Positions 1 to 7,827 of a stretch of 64,000 nt of DNA are shown piece after piece. The position numbers and the translations under genes were made by a program. The notes beneath the pieces were generated by a model, which did no database searches, had not been told where the DNA came from, and was given only the letters and a program-made list of their open reading frames with translations. The DNA comes from Amarolinea sp964580725 (GTDB taxonomy: Bacteria > Chloroflexota > Anaerolineae > SSC4 > Amarolineaceae), in contig CAZOLV010000006.1 in assembly GCA_964580725.1 (NCBI GenBank), positions 1-64,000 of the forward strand, in the 5' to 3' direction. Each line of letters starts with the position of its first letter. Positions within the stretch are counted from its first letter, which is position 1.

Positions 1-59
1 ACAGGTCTTAGAGACCTGTCAGGTCTTGGAATAACCCGGAGACCTGACAGGTCTTGGAA
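1..59. repeat. Short tandem repeat with AGACCTGACAGGTCTT core
   Basis: A 19-base unit (GACCTGTCAGGTCTTGGAA, positions 13-31) recurs at 41-59 with one change, period 28, and a partial third copy sits at 1-10. Each unit centres on the near-palindrome GACCTGACAGGTC. The same core lies inside the dispersed mini-elements at 4854, 12696 and 24136. The last copy runs up to the ribosome-binding site of phnC. Confidence 0.7.
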
Positions 60-77
60 GACCGAGGAGGATACACT

Positions 78-842
78 GTGCTCGAAGTACGTAATCTGAC
101 GAAAATATACGATGGCAAGGTCCGGGCGCTGGACAATGTCAGTTTTACGGTGCCGGATGGGCAGTTTCTGGTGGTCATTGGGTTGAGCGGGTCTGGCAAG
201 TCCACGCTATTGCGCTGCATCAACCGCCTGGTGGAACCGACGAGCGGGCAGATTCTGTGGAACGGCCTCGATATTTCGGCCGCGCCTGCCGAAAAACTAC
301 GCCACATCCGCCGGCGCATCGGTATGGTGTTCCAGCATTTCAACCTGGTGAGCCGTTCCAGCGTCTTGACCAACGTGCTGGCCGGCCGCCTCGGCTACAT
401 CAACCCGGCCTTCAGCCTGATCAACCGTTTCCCCAACGAGGACATAGACAAGGCGCTGCAAAAGCTGGCGCGCGTGGGCATTCGTGACAAGGCGCATGTG
501 CGCGCCGATGAGTTGAGCGGCGGCCAGCAGCAGCGCGTCGGCATCGCACGGGCGCTGATGCAAGACCCCGAACTGATCCTGGCCGACGAGCCGGTCGCCA
601 GCCTGGACCCGGTGCTGGCGCACAGCATCATGAGCCACCTGGAGCAGATCAACAAAGAGGATGGCGTGACGATCCTCTGTAGCCTGCATTTCCTCGACCT
701 GGTGCATCGCTATGCAGATCACGTCATTGCACTCAATCAGGGGGCACTGGTGTTCGAAGGCAAGGCCAAAGACATCGATGACCGGCGCTTCAAGGAGATT
801 TACGGCGAAGAGGCCGAACGCGTCGGCGACGCCAGGCGCTGA
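78..842 (+). CDS. phnC: Phosphonate-type ABC transporter ATP-binding protein PhnC
   Basis: This 254-residue protein is the ATPase that powers import of phosphonates or related phosphorus compounds, working on the inner face of the membrane with the permease encoded at 1553. The Walker A motif GLSGSGKS is at residues 35-42, the ABC signature LSGGQQQR at 146-153 and the Walker B segment LILADEP at 166-172. The stretch INRLVEPTSG and the phrase NVLAGRLGY are typical of the PhnC family, and the length is usual. I chose GTG at 78 over an in-frame TTG at 54 because GAGGAGG at 64-70 is an ideal ribosome-binding site with a 7-base spacing. A binding protein gene (phnD) is expected upstream but lies outside the window. 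The switch-histidine region reads LHFLDL where PhnC usually has LHQVDL. Confidence 0.9.
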   Translation: MLEVRNLTKIYDGKVRALDNVSFTVPDGQFLVVIGLSGSGKSTLLRCINRLVEPTSGQILWNGLDISAAPAEKLRHIRRRIGMVFQHFNLVSRSSVLTNVLAGRLGYINPAFSLINRFPNEDIDKALQKLARVGIRDKAHVRADELSGGQQQRVGIARALMQDPELILADEPVASLDPVLAHSIMSHLEQINKEDGVTILCSLHFLDLVHRYADHVIALNQGALVFEGKAKDIDDRRFKEIYGEEAERVGDARR

Positions 843-866
843 TACCGCAAGGAGAATTCGGGGTTC

Positions 867-1232
867 TCACAGAAAGTGAACGATGCCGATCATTTCGCTG
901 GCCGGAATGGTGTTCCACAACTGCAACAAGCGGTGCAGCACTTCGCCCAGTTGATGCCGGGTGTATTGGTCTGACAGTAGACCTCCTGCGTGTTGACGAC
1001 CCTCTTGCGCCCATTGTTTGGCGAGCAAAACGTAATCTCGCACGTTGAACGAGAACAAAACCATGCCGTGCGCCGTGGCATACAGAAAATTGGCCTCATC
1101 GGCCTGACCGGTCATGCCCGCTTCGGCGGCGCTCATGGCTTCCACGCCACGCTGACGAAGCAACACGGTCAGGCGAGCGGTCACGCCTTCATCTGTGTAA
1201 AAAGCGATGAATAGAGATTCTTCAGCCGGCAT
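867..1232 (-). CDS. DUF5615 PIN-like toxin-type protein
   Basis: This 121-residue protein matches the DUF5615 family (Mut7-C/PIN-like fold), thought to be the toxin half of DUF5615-DUF433 modules. The start FYTDEGV supplies the early acidic residue, and FSFNVRDYVLLAKQW carries the conserved N-x-x-D segment. It is transcribed against phnC and phnE and sits between them. Its start codon overlaps the stop of the upstream DUF433 remnant by 11 bases, the usual coupling of such pairs. The antitoxin reading frame has no start, so the toxin may be unexpressed or orphaned. RNase activity is inferred from the family, not shown. Confidence 0.75.
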   Translation of the reverse strand: MPAEESLFIAFYTDEGVTARLTVLLRQRGVEAMSAAEAGMTGQADEANFLYATAHGMVLFSFNVRDYVLLAKQWAQEGRQHAGGLLSDQYTRHQLGEVLHRLLQLWNTIPASEMIGIVHFL

Positions 1233-1425
1233 GGTTGTCAGGGAAAGTCAAACGACCTTTGTCATCCAACTCTGCCCCGGTGTCTGCCAGCACCTGCGCT
1301 ATTCGGTTTTGACGAATCTCAGCTTCGATCTCATGGCGGTGATCGAAGTAGTAGCTAATCGCATCGTAAAGCGCAGCCGGATTGAGATGAGTATAGGCCT
1401 GCGCCTGGTACTGGGAAACCTGCTG
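1222..1425 (-). pseudogene. DUF433 antitoxin, 5' end lost
   Basis: On the minus strand a frame ending at 1222 encodes the C-terminal half of a DUF433 protein: NPAALYDAISYYFDHR followed by EIEAEI, the typical family pattern. Going upstream it runs into an in-frame TGA inside a pair of 18-base palindromes (1417-1472), and no start codon remains after that stop. The N-terminal helix-turn-helix part is gone. The remnant directly precedes and overlaps the DUF5615 gene, so this was a two-gene toxin-antitoxin unit broken by repeat sequence. Confidence 0.65.
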
Positions 1426-1506
1426 AAGCAGGTTGCCTGGATTGCGCCCTGTTCAACCTGCTTCAGCAGGTTCGAGACGTACCAGCCGCCGATTGAAATC
1501 GGTGGC
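1417..1506. repeat. REP-like cluster of palindromes
   Basis: Two 18-base palindromes of form AACCTGCT-nn-AGCAGGTT lie at 1417-1434 and 1455-1472, and a third, GCCgCCGATT-ga-AATCGGtGGC, at 1485-1506. They interrupt the DUF433 frame. A related GATTGAAATC palindrome recurs at 29583-29596. Confidence 0.75.
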
Positions 1507-1552
1507 AACTTGTGATACACCGCTGACGCGCACAAAAGGAGCACTGAAGATC

Positions 1553-3376
1553 ATGCAACTTGCCCGAAAATCTGTTTTACGTCCGTTCTTGACTGTCATC
1601 ATCATCATTGTTGCGATCGTTGTATACGCCTACGGTTTTCAGGTCACCCAGGTCAACCTGGAGGAGACGGCCAAACCGCAGCGCCAACAGCAGCTAGTGC
1701 GCATTGTGCGTGCGCTGGCGCAGCCCGATCTGCTGACCTACGAGCAGGCGGTGACCAGGGCGCAGGTGCCTATCTACCTGCCTTGCCCGGCCAGCCTGCC
1801 GGAGGCGCCGGCGGCGCAGAGCGAGCCGCGCCTGATCCTGTCGGCGCCCTGCGCCAACGGCGGAACGCAGATCACCGTGACCGGCAGCGGCTTCCCGGCC
1901 AATGTGGATGTTGCCCTGCGCTTCCGGCCCGAAAGCAACGTCACCCTGCCGGGGATCAGCATCAGAACCAGCGACAAGGGCGGCTTCGAGACGACCTTCA
2001 CGCTGCCGCGCAACCGTGAAGCAAACGCGGCGCAGGCCATCGAGGCCGAGTACAAGCGCAACGTCGGGACGCCGCGCTTCTCGACGACAGCGGTGGAGAC
2101 CTGGAACAAGATCATCGAGACGATCTTCATGGCGCTGTTGGCCACGACCCTGGGCACCGTGCTGGCCTTCCCCATCGGCTTCCTGGCGGCCAACAACCTG
2201 ATGCGTTCGATCACCTCGCCCTTCACCGCCATCATGCTGACGCTGTTGACGCTGCCGGTGGGACTGGCGGCCGGCTCGGCGGTGGGCGGACAGTTTGGGC
2301 GTTGGGGCATCGGCCTGGCCAACAACGGCAATCTGCTGCTGAGTGTGGGTGCGCTGGCGCTGTTGGGCGCGGCGATGGTGGCCGTGCTGCGCGTGGGGGT
2401 GGGCAGCGCCGAGGAGAGGCGCGTCACCCGTCCGCAGCAGGCGGGGCGGTTGGCCGCGCTGTTGGCGACTGGTCTGCTGCTCTTCGTCAACCTGGGGCTG
2501 GTGACGATGTTGAGCCAGCGGCTGGGCGCGTTTCTCTCCACGCGCATCGGCAACCTCGGTTTCCTGGGGCTTTTCCTGGCCAATCTGGCGCACATTCTGG
2601 AACTGCTGCTGCCGCTGCTCGGCGCGGCCGCCGGCGTGGCTGTGGTCAGCGCCCTGGTCAAGCCGCTGGGCGCCCGCATCCTGCCCGGTCTGCCCTATGC
2701 CCCGCGGCGGTTGATTGCCGTGATCCTGGCCGCGCTGAACGGCGCGCTCTATGCCGGTCTGTTGGGCGCGGGGATCGGCTGGCTCTACCAGTTGGAGGAT
2801 GTGATGCGTTATCTGGTCTGGCCGGCGATCATCGGCGCCATCGTGGGGTTGATCGTTGGGCTGCGCGCCGACGTGGAAACGCCGACGCCGATCGGCTACA
2901 TCGTCTATTTCATCACCCGCACCATCCTCAATGCGCTGCGCGCCATCGAGCCGCTGATCATGGTGATCGTTTTTGCGGTGTGGGTGGGCATTGGCCCCTT
3001 TGCGGGTGTGTTGGCGCTCTGCCTGCACACCATCGCCTCGCTCGGCAAGCTCTACTCGGAGCAGGCGGAGAGCATTCAGGCGGGGCCGCTGGAGGCAATC
3101 ACAGCCACGGGGGCGACGCGCCTGCAGACGATCGTTTACGCCGTCATTCCGCAGGTGGTTCCGCCCTACATCTCGTTCACGCTCTACCGGTGGGACATCA
3201 ACGTGCGCATGAGCACCATCATCGGCTTTGCCGGCGGCGGCGGCATCGGTTTCCTGCTGCAGCAGAACATCAACCTGCTGCAGTACCGCCAGGCCAGTGT
3301 GCAGATGCTGGCCATCGCCGTCGTTGTCGCCACGCTCGACTATCTGAGCGCGGCGATTCGGGAGAGGTACGTGTAG
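1553..3376 (+). CDS. phnE: Phosphonate-type ABC transporter permease PhnE, enlarged
   Basis: This 607-residue membrane protein is the transport channel partner of PhnC. The last 165 residues (from about 444, PTPIGYIVYF) are a recognisable PhnE core with the EAA loop around 514-533 (EAITATGATRLQTIVYAVIP) that docks on the ATPase. Ordinary PhnE has about 270 residues. Here a first membrane helix (about 10-28) is followed by about 150 residues outside the membrane that include an immunoglobulin/IPT-like stretch (CANGGTQITVTGSGFPANV). Several extra hydrophobic segments (about 215-440) lie between the two halves of the permease domain. ATG 1553 follows AAAAGGAG and gives a proper first helix; the frame itself is open further upstream. 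The gene was probably once in one operon with phnC. Confidence 0.85.
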   Translation: MQLARKSVLRPFLTVIIIIVAIVVYAYGFQVTQVNLEETAKPQRQQQLVRIVRALAQPDLLTYEQAVTRAQVPIYLPCPASLPEAPAAQSEPRLILSAPCANGGTQITVTGSGFPANVDVALRFRPESNVTLPGISIRTSDKGGFETTFTLPRNREANAAQAIEAEYKRNVGTPRFSTTAVETWNKIIETIFMALLATTLGTVLAFPIGFLAANNLMRSITSPFTAIMLTLLTLPVGLAAGSAVGGQFGRWGIGLANNGNLLLSVGALALLGAAMVAVLRVGVGSAEERRVTRPQQAGRLAALLATGLLLFVNLGLVTMLSQRLGAFLSTRIGNLGFLGLFLANLAHILELLLPLLGAAAGVAVVSALVKPLGARILPGLPYAPRRLIAVILAALNGALYAGLLGAGIGWLYQLEDVMRYLVWPAIIGAIVGLIVGLRADVETPTPIGYIVYFITRTILNALRAIEPLIMVIVFAVWVGIGPFAGVLALCLHTIASLGKLYSEQAESIQAGPLEAITATGATRLQTIVYAVIPQVVPPYISFTLYRWDINVRMSTIIGFAGGGGIGFLLQQNINLLQYRQASVQMLAIAVVVATLDYLSAAIRERYV

Positions 3377-3575
3377 GATTCCCTTCCTGGGATTCGTCAC
3401 CTGGCCGCAGCACCGGCGGCTGAAGCGGCGCAAGGGGGTTTTCTTCCGCCGCCGCCTGCGGCGGCTGGCGGGGCGCTACCGGCTGCGCGAGATCACCTTG
3501 CGTCAGTTGACCGCCCACGTGCAGGGTTGGGTCAACCATGTGCGCTTTGGCAACACTGTGGGGCGTTGGGCCATT
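3377..3575 (+). pseudogene. Reverse transcriptase C-terminal remnant, DGR/group II-like
   Basis: Directly after the phnE stop, the frame beginning at 3384 reads FLGFVTWPQHRRLKRR, then an Arg-rich stretch, then LTAHVQGWVNHVRFGNT. This closely resembles the extreme C-terminus (thumb) of bacterial reverse transcriptases of the diversity-generating retroelement type. No catalytic YxDD region remains. The frame continues without a stop into the facing FGE-domain remnant, so two truncated genes meet around 3575-3590. The call rests on motif memory, not on a search. Confidence 0.65.
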
Positions 3576-3576
3576 G

Positions 3577-4813
3577 CACCCGCCATCCCGCTGGCAACCA
3601 CACGCGTCCCTCCTCCGTCAGCCAGCGCGTGTAGGCCATCGCTTCGTTCCAACTCACCCCCACCACCGGGTGATTGGACAACCTGTATGGCTCGCCATAA
3701 TCGTACGGTTGCTGGCGCCAAGCATCGTCCCAACGCCCCTTGAAACCGTCCGACGTCCAGTACCCTCCCTGCATCGCCTCCCGCCAGTAGTCCTGTTTGG
3801 CGTAACCATGCGCCTGCACCGTCTCCAACTCCGCACCGGCAGGACACAGTTCGTAAGCCAGATCGAGCGCCGAATTGTCGCCCTGCCGATTGAACACCAA
3901 CTCCTCGATCCCCAGGTGCGCCGCCTCGCTCCAATCCCCCTCTTCAGCCGCATGTCCAAACAGCTCGCGCTTCACATCGCGCTGCCCAATCAGGTAGCAG
4001 CCCGCCAGATACTCCTAAAGTTGCGATGCGGAAAGCTGTACGTCAGGGGATGGCGCAAATCGCCCCCCTGGCCCACCAGTAGCCCGGCGCGCTGATCCAC
4101 GTAGTCCAGAAACTCGCTCGCCAACCCGTTGTGTCCCAGATACTGTTCGCCTTTCAACAGTTCCAGGGCGCGCCCTTGCGGCAGGTCCGCCCTGTCCTTG
4201 CGCTTGGTCTGGTGCGCTGCATAGGCCAGGCGCTGCATGATGGGCAGCAGACGCCGGTTGTCCAGCAAGACCGCTCGCAGCTCCGCCGAGGGCGCCAGCT
4301 CCTTCTCGCCCATCTTCTCCTGCTGCCAACAACGCAGCAGCACCTCGACGACCTTCTGGAAGAGACAGACCCGTTGGCGCGGCAACCCGACATCTTTCTG
4401 GTGGATGATCGCCATCGCCGTCAGCATCATCGGATTCTCCGCCAGTTCCCTCAGATTGCCCGATGTCGCCGCCGCCGCCAGATCTTCCGCCTTGCGTGCA
4501 GCCTGTGGAGCCGGCAGATGGCGCAAGTCGGCCTGCGCCTGGTACCAGGCCTGGGTAAACTGTTCGATGCGCGGTTTGTCGAGCGGCGCCAGCGTCTGCG
4601 ACTCGAAGCCAGGCAGCACTGTTTCGCCGGTGTACGACCGGATGCGGCAGGTGACCAGCACACGGGCCGGTTCCCAAAGCGCCAGCACAGCGCCCACGAC
4701 CTGGCGTGCAGAGACCCGCAGGTCGTGCGGCACCTCATCCAGCCCGTCGAGCAGCAACAGAGAGCGCCCCCGCCCACCGTCTGGACACCTCCATGGCTCG
4801 GCGCTATTTTACC
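3577..4813 (-). pseudogene. NACHT NTPase fused to FGE-sulfatase (C-type lectin fold) domain, degraded
   Basis: On the minus strand 4757-3990 encodes a NACHT NTPase segment. It starts at the Walker B motif (LLLLDGLDEVP), goes through the sensor stretch VLVTCRIRSYTG, and ends at YSFPHRNF. The next residues should be QEYLAGCYLIGQRDV. They are present but in another frame, so about one base has been lost near 4015. The second frame (3975-3532) carries an FGE-sulfatase/SUMF1-like stretch with NHPVVGVSWNEAMAYTRWLT and breaks off at VWLP. The Walker A end is also missing: an in-frame stop lies near 4815. Such NACHT-FGE proteins are known targets of diversity-generating retroelements, which fits the reverse-transcriptase tail next door. 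The variable 3' region is deleted. Confidence 0.7.
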
Positions 4814-4853
4814 CCAAGACAGCTCCTTGCGTAACACATCAGAGAGTCTGCGG

Positions 4854-4893
4854 GTATCATCTCAATCAGTAGGGAAACCTGACAGGTCTTTGT
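4854..4893. repeat. Half copy of dispersed mini-element
   Basis: GTATCATCTCAATCAGTAGG followed by AAACCTGACAGGTCTTTG matches the left half of the full elements at 12696 and 24136. The right terminal inverted repeat is absent. The rest of 4816-5010 shows no gene I can support apart from the start of the next CDS. Confidence 0.75.
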
Positions 4894-5010
4894 CCTCCCT
4901 GACCGCGGTACCACGCGCGGCGGCGCGTCATTGCGGCAGTCCTGGCGTCTTGCCATACATCCGAACCGCTTGCACGTTCGGCAGGATTGTCATCATCATG
5001 AGGATGCGCC

Positions 5011-7743
5011 ATGTCACAGTTCGATCATCGTCTCAACCGTCTACTCCTTGCCCTCCTGCTCTCCCTCGCTCTGCTGCCCTGGCGTTCCCCCGTAGCCCAG
5101 GCGACGTCGCCAGCCGCCGGCGTCCCCAATATCTACGCCCAGATCATCGCCCCTGCCAGCGGCGCCGTCGTCAGCGGCCAGATCAACATCGTCGGCCTCG
5201 CCAACGCCCTGTCCTTCGATCACTACGAAATTTACCTGACCCCGGCCAGCCGGCTCTACGGCTCGCTGATCGCCGCCGGGCAGACCCCCGTGCGCCGCAT
5301 GGGCCTCCTGGCCGCCTGGGACAGCGCCCAAACCCCCAACGGCGAGTATGACCTGCACCTCCTCGTCCACAACGCCAATCGCACCTACGCCGACGCCATC
5401 GTCCGTCGCATCGTCATCGCCAACCCCACCGCCGCCAGCGCCAGACCGGCCAGCGCCCCCTTGCCCAGGGCCGCCGGCGCCCCGGCCAGCGGTCAGGCCG
5501 AACTGACCGCGCCGCGCCCCGGTCAGCGCCTGACCGGGCAAATCGCCGTCGAAGGCGTCGCCGCCCACACCGCCTTTGACCGCTACGAACTGTACGCCGC
5601 ACACACCGGCGCCACCGATTGGCGCTTCCTGAGCACGAATCGCTACGAAGTTCACAACGGCGTGCTGTGGGTATGGGACACCACCACCGCCGCCACAGGC
5701 GTCTACGACCTGCTGCTGCGCGTCGTCAGGCAGGACAGCAACTACGACGAAGCCATCGTGCGCGGCGTCGTGGTGGACAACAGCACCCCGCCCCGCGCCG
5801 CCCGTCCCGCCCTTCTGGCGACCGCCACGCCCATCACCCCCGTCCCCACGCCAGACATGAACGGCCTCGCAGCCCCGGCCAGCGGCGCCGTCATCGCCGG
5901 CAACGTAGATGTGCGCGGCTCGGCGGCAACCTTCCAGTTCCTGCGCTACGACCTGCACATCAGTGCGACTGGCGCAGAGCAGTGGACCTGGCTGCAGAGC
6001 GGCGAAGTTCCCATGACCGACGGCATCCTGGCCAATTGGGAGACCGCCGGTCTGCCCAACGGACGTTACGACCTGCGCCTGCGCGTCGTGCGGCAGGACA
6101 GCAACTACAGCGAATACTTCCGGCGCAACTTGCTCGTCCACAACGCCGCCAGCCAGCCAGCCAACGCCCAGGCCGTGCCCGCCCGGCTGCTGTCCGGCTT
6201 CATCTCGCCCGTGGATGGCGCCCGCGTCAGCAACCATGTCAGCCTGCGCGGCTCGGCCACCGACCCTGAATTCGAGCGTTACGAGGTTTACGTTGCCCCA
6301 AGCGGCAGCGAGCGTTGGAGCTACGTCGGCGGCCAGCCGGTCAGCCTGATCGAGGGCGAGCTGTGGCGCTGGAACACCGCCGCCTGGCCGGATGGGCAGT
6401 ACGACGTGCGGCTGCGCGTCGTGCGTCAGGACGCCAACTACAACGAATACTACCTGCACAACCTGGCGGTGCGCAACCAGACGCCGGCCGGCGCCACGCC
6501 CCGACCCACCGCCACCCCCACCGCCACGCCCAGTTTGCGCAGCGCCGCACCACTGCCCACCCCAAGCCTGGCGCAGTCGGGCATCAGCGCCCCGTGCGCA
6601 GGAACAGCGAACAGCGGCGCCGCGGCCGCCTGTGTCAGCAGCGCCGCCGTCAGCGGGCAGATCGTCATCGAAGGAACCGCCGCCGACTCCAACTTCCTGC
6701 GCTACGAACTCTACGTACGCGCCGGTCACAGCGGCGAGTGGTGGTTCCTGAGCGCCCACGATCAGCAGGTCTATCAAGCCGCCCTCGACATTTGGGACAC
6801 AACGCGGCTGGCCGATGGGCGCTACGACCTGAAGCTGCGCGTGGTGCGGCGTGACAGCAACTACAGCGACTATTTCGTCTCCGACGTGCTGGTGCAAAAC
6901 GGCCAGGCGACGTTCGTTCCGACCGTCACACCAACTGCGCCGCCGCTGCCGCGCATCACACCGACGCCCATTCCGCCGGCCGCGCCCGCGCCCGGCGCCA
7001 GCATCAGCAGCCCGGCGCCCCTCAGCGTCGTGCGCGGCGTCGTCTCCGTGCGCGGCGTCGCCTTCCACCCGCAGTTCCAACGCTACGAGGTCTACGTCAC
7101 GCCGATCGGGGTGGAACAGTGGGTCTTTCTGAGCATGGGCAGCGACCCCATGCCGGCTGTGGGCGAACTGCTGCAATGGGACACCACCGCCATCCCCAAT
7201 GGGCGCTACGACCTGCGCCTGCGCGTGGTGCAGCAGAGCGGCAACTACGACGAAGCGATCGTCAGCGGCATCACCGTCGCCAATCCCACCAGCCAGCCCA
7301 CCGCGCCCCCGCCCGCCGTCGCACACACCCCCACGCCCGCCTCGCCCCCCGTTCCCACCGCGCCGCCGCCGCCCGCCGCCAGCGTCATCGTCACGCAGCC
7401 CAAAGAGGGCGCACGCGTCAGCGGCGCGGTGATCGTCAGCGGCTCGGCGTCGCATCCCCAATTCCTGCGCTACGAACTGTGGGTCGCCAAGACCACCTTC
7501 CCTGGCGCACAGGATTGGCAGCTCCTGCTGACCAGCAGCCAGCCGGTCATGCAGGGCGCGCTGGGCGCCTGGTGTACGGGCGGCAGCTCGGCGCCCACGC
7601 TGGCCGGCGCGCCCCCCTGTCCCAACAACGCCGGCGTAGACGATGGTCTCTGGGATTTGCGCCTGCGCGTCGTCAAACTGGACAGCAACTACGACGAGGT
7701 CATCGTCAGGCGTCTGGTCGTGCGCAATCGCCCTGGCTCTTGA
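5011..7743 (+). CDS. Secreted protein with seven Ig-like repeats
   Basis: This 910-residue protein has a signal peptide (residues 1-31, hydrophobic core LLLALLLSLALLPW, cleavage near QAT) and seven copies of a roughly 100-residue module. They start near residues 41, 162, 283, 394, 544, 664 and 790. Each module opens with a phrase like PASGAVVSGQ, then FxRYELYV, then a Trp-rich middle (WDTT) and closes with YDLRLRVVRQDSNYDE. Spacers rich in Pro, Thr and Ala separate the modules. There is no C-terminal membrane helix, so the protein is probably released or loosely surface-bound. The module is probably a beta-sandwich; I do not recognise a catalytic site. The ATG follows TGAGGA at 4999-5004. A role in adhesion or wall binding is only a guess. 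Confidence 0.85.
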   Translation: MSQFDHRLNRLLLALLLSLALLPWRSPVAQATSPAAGVPNIYAQIIAPASGAVVSGQINIVGLANALSFDHYEIYLTPASRLYGSLIAAGQTPVRRMGLLAAWDSAQTPNGEYDLHLLVHNANRTYADAIVRRIVIANPTAASARPASAPLPRAAGAPASGQAELTAPRPGQRLTGQIAVEGVAAHTAFDRYELYAAHTGATDWRFLSTNRYEVHNGVLWVWDTTTAATGVYDLLLRVVRQDSNYDEAIVRGVVVDNSTPPRAARPALLATATPITPVPTPDMNGLAAPASGAVIAGNVDVRGSAATFQFLRYDLHISATGAEQWTWLQSGEVPMTDGILANWETAGLPNGRYDLRLRVVRQDSNYSEYFRRNLLVHNAASQPANAQAVPARLLSGFISPVDGARVSNHVSLRGSATDPEFERYEVYVAPSGSERWSYVGGQPVSLIEGELWRWNTAAWPDGQYDVRLRVVRQDANYNEYYLHNLAVRNQTPAGATPRPTATPTATPSLRSAAPLPTPSLAQSGISAPCAGTANSGAAAACVSSAAVSGQIVIEGTAADSNFLRYELYVRAGHSGEWWFLSAHDQQVYQAALDIWDTTRLADGRYDLKLRVVRRDSNYSDYFVSDVLVQNGQATFVPTVTPTAPPLPRITPTPIPPAAPAPGASISSPAPLSVVRGVVSVRGVAFHPQFQRYEVYVTPIGVEQWVFLSMGSDPMPAVGELLQWDTTAIPNGRYDLRLRVVQQSGNYDEAIVSGITVANPTSQPTAPPPAVAHTPTPASPPVPTAPPPPAASVIVTQPKEGARVSGAVIVSGSASHPQFLRYELWVAKTTFPGAQDWQLLLTSSQPVMQGALGAWCTGGSSAPTLAGAPPCPNNAGVDDGLWDLRLRVVKLDSNYDEVIVRRLVVRNRPGS

Positions 7744-7760
7744 ACTCTCGCCTTCCATCT

Positions 7761-7789
7761 TTGCCCTGACTCATCATCGGTGCTAAAAT
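7761..7789 (+). promoter_or_regulatory. Sigma70-type promoter for the SGNH hydrolase gene
   Basis: TTGCCC at 7761-7766, a 17-base spacer and TAAAAT at 7784-7789, with TG one base before the -10 (extended -10). Transcription would start near 7796, about 30 bases before the ATG. Confidence 0.55.
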
Positions 7790-7827
7790 CACGCCATTCG
7801 GATTGGCGCCGGTGATGAGTTTTTGTT

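Noticed and set aside
1694..3433. 579-residue minus-strand frame
   Set aside because: Antisense shadow of phnE; Arg/Gln/His-rich with no domain.
5041..7758. 905-residue open frame on the minus strand
   Set aside because: It mirrors the codon positions of the repeat protein on the plus strand, has no start context and a composition (Ala/Gly/Arg/Val runs) typical of antisense frames in GC-rich DNA.
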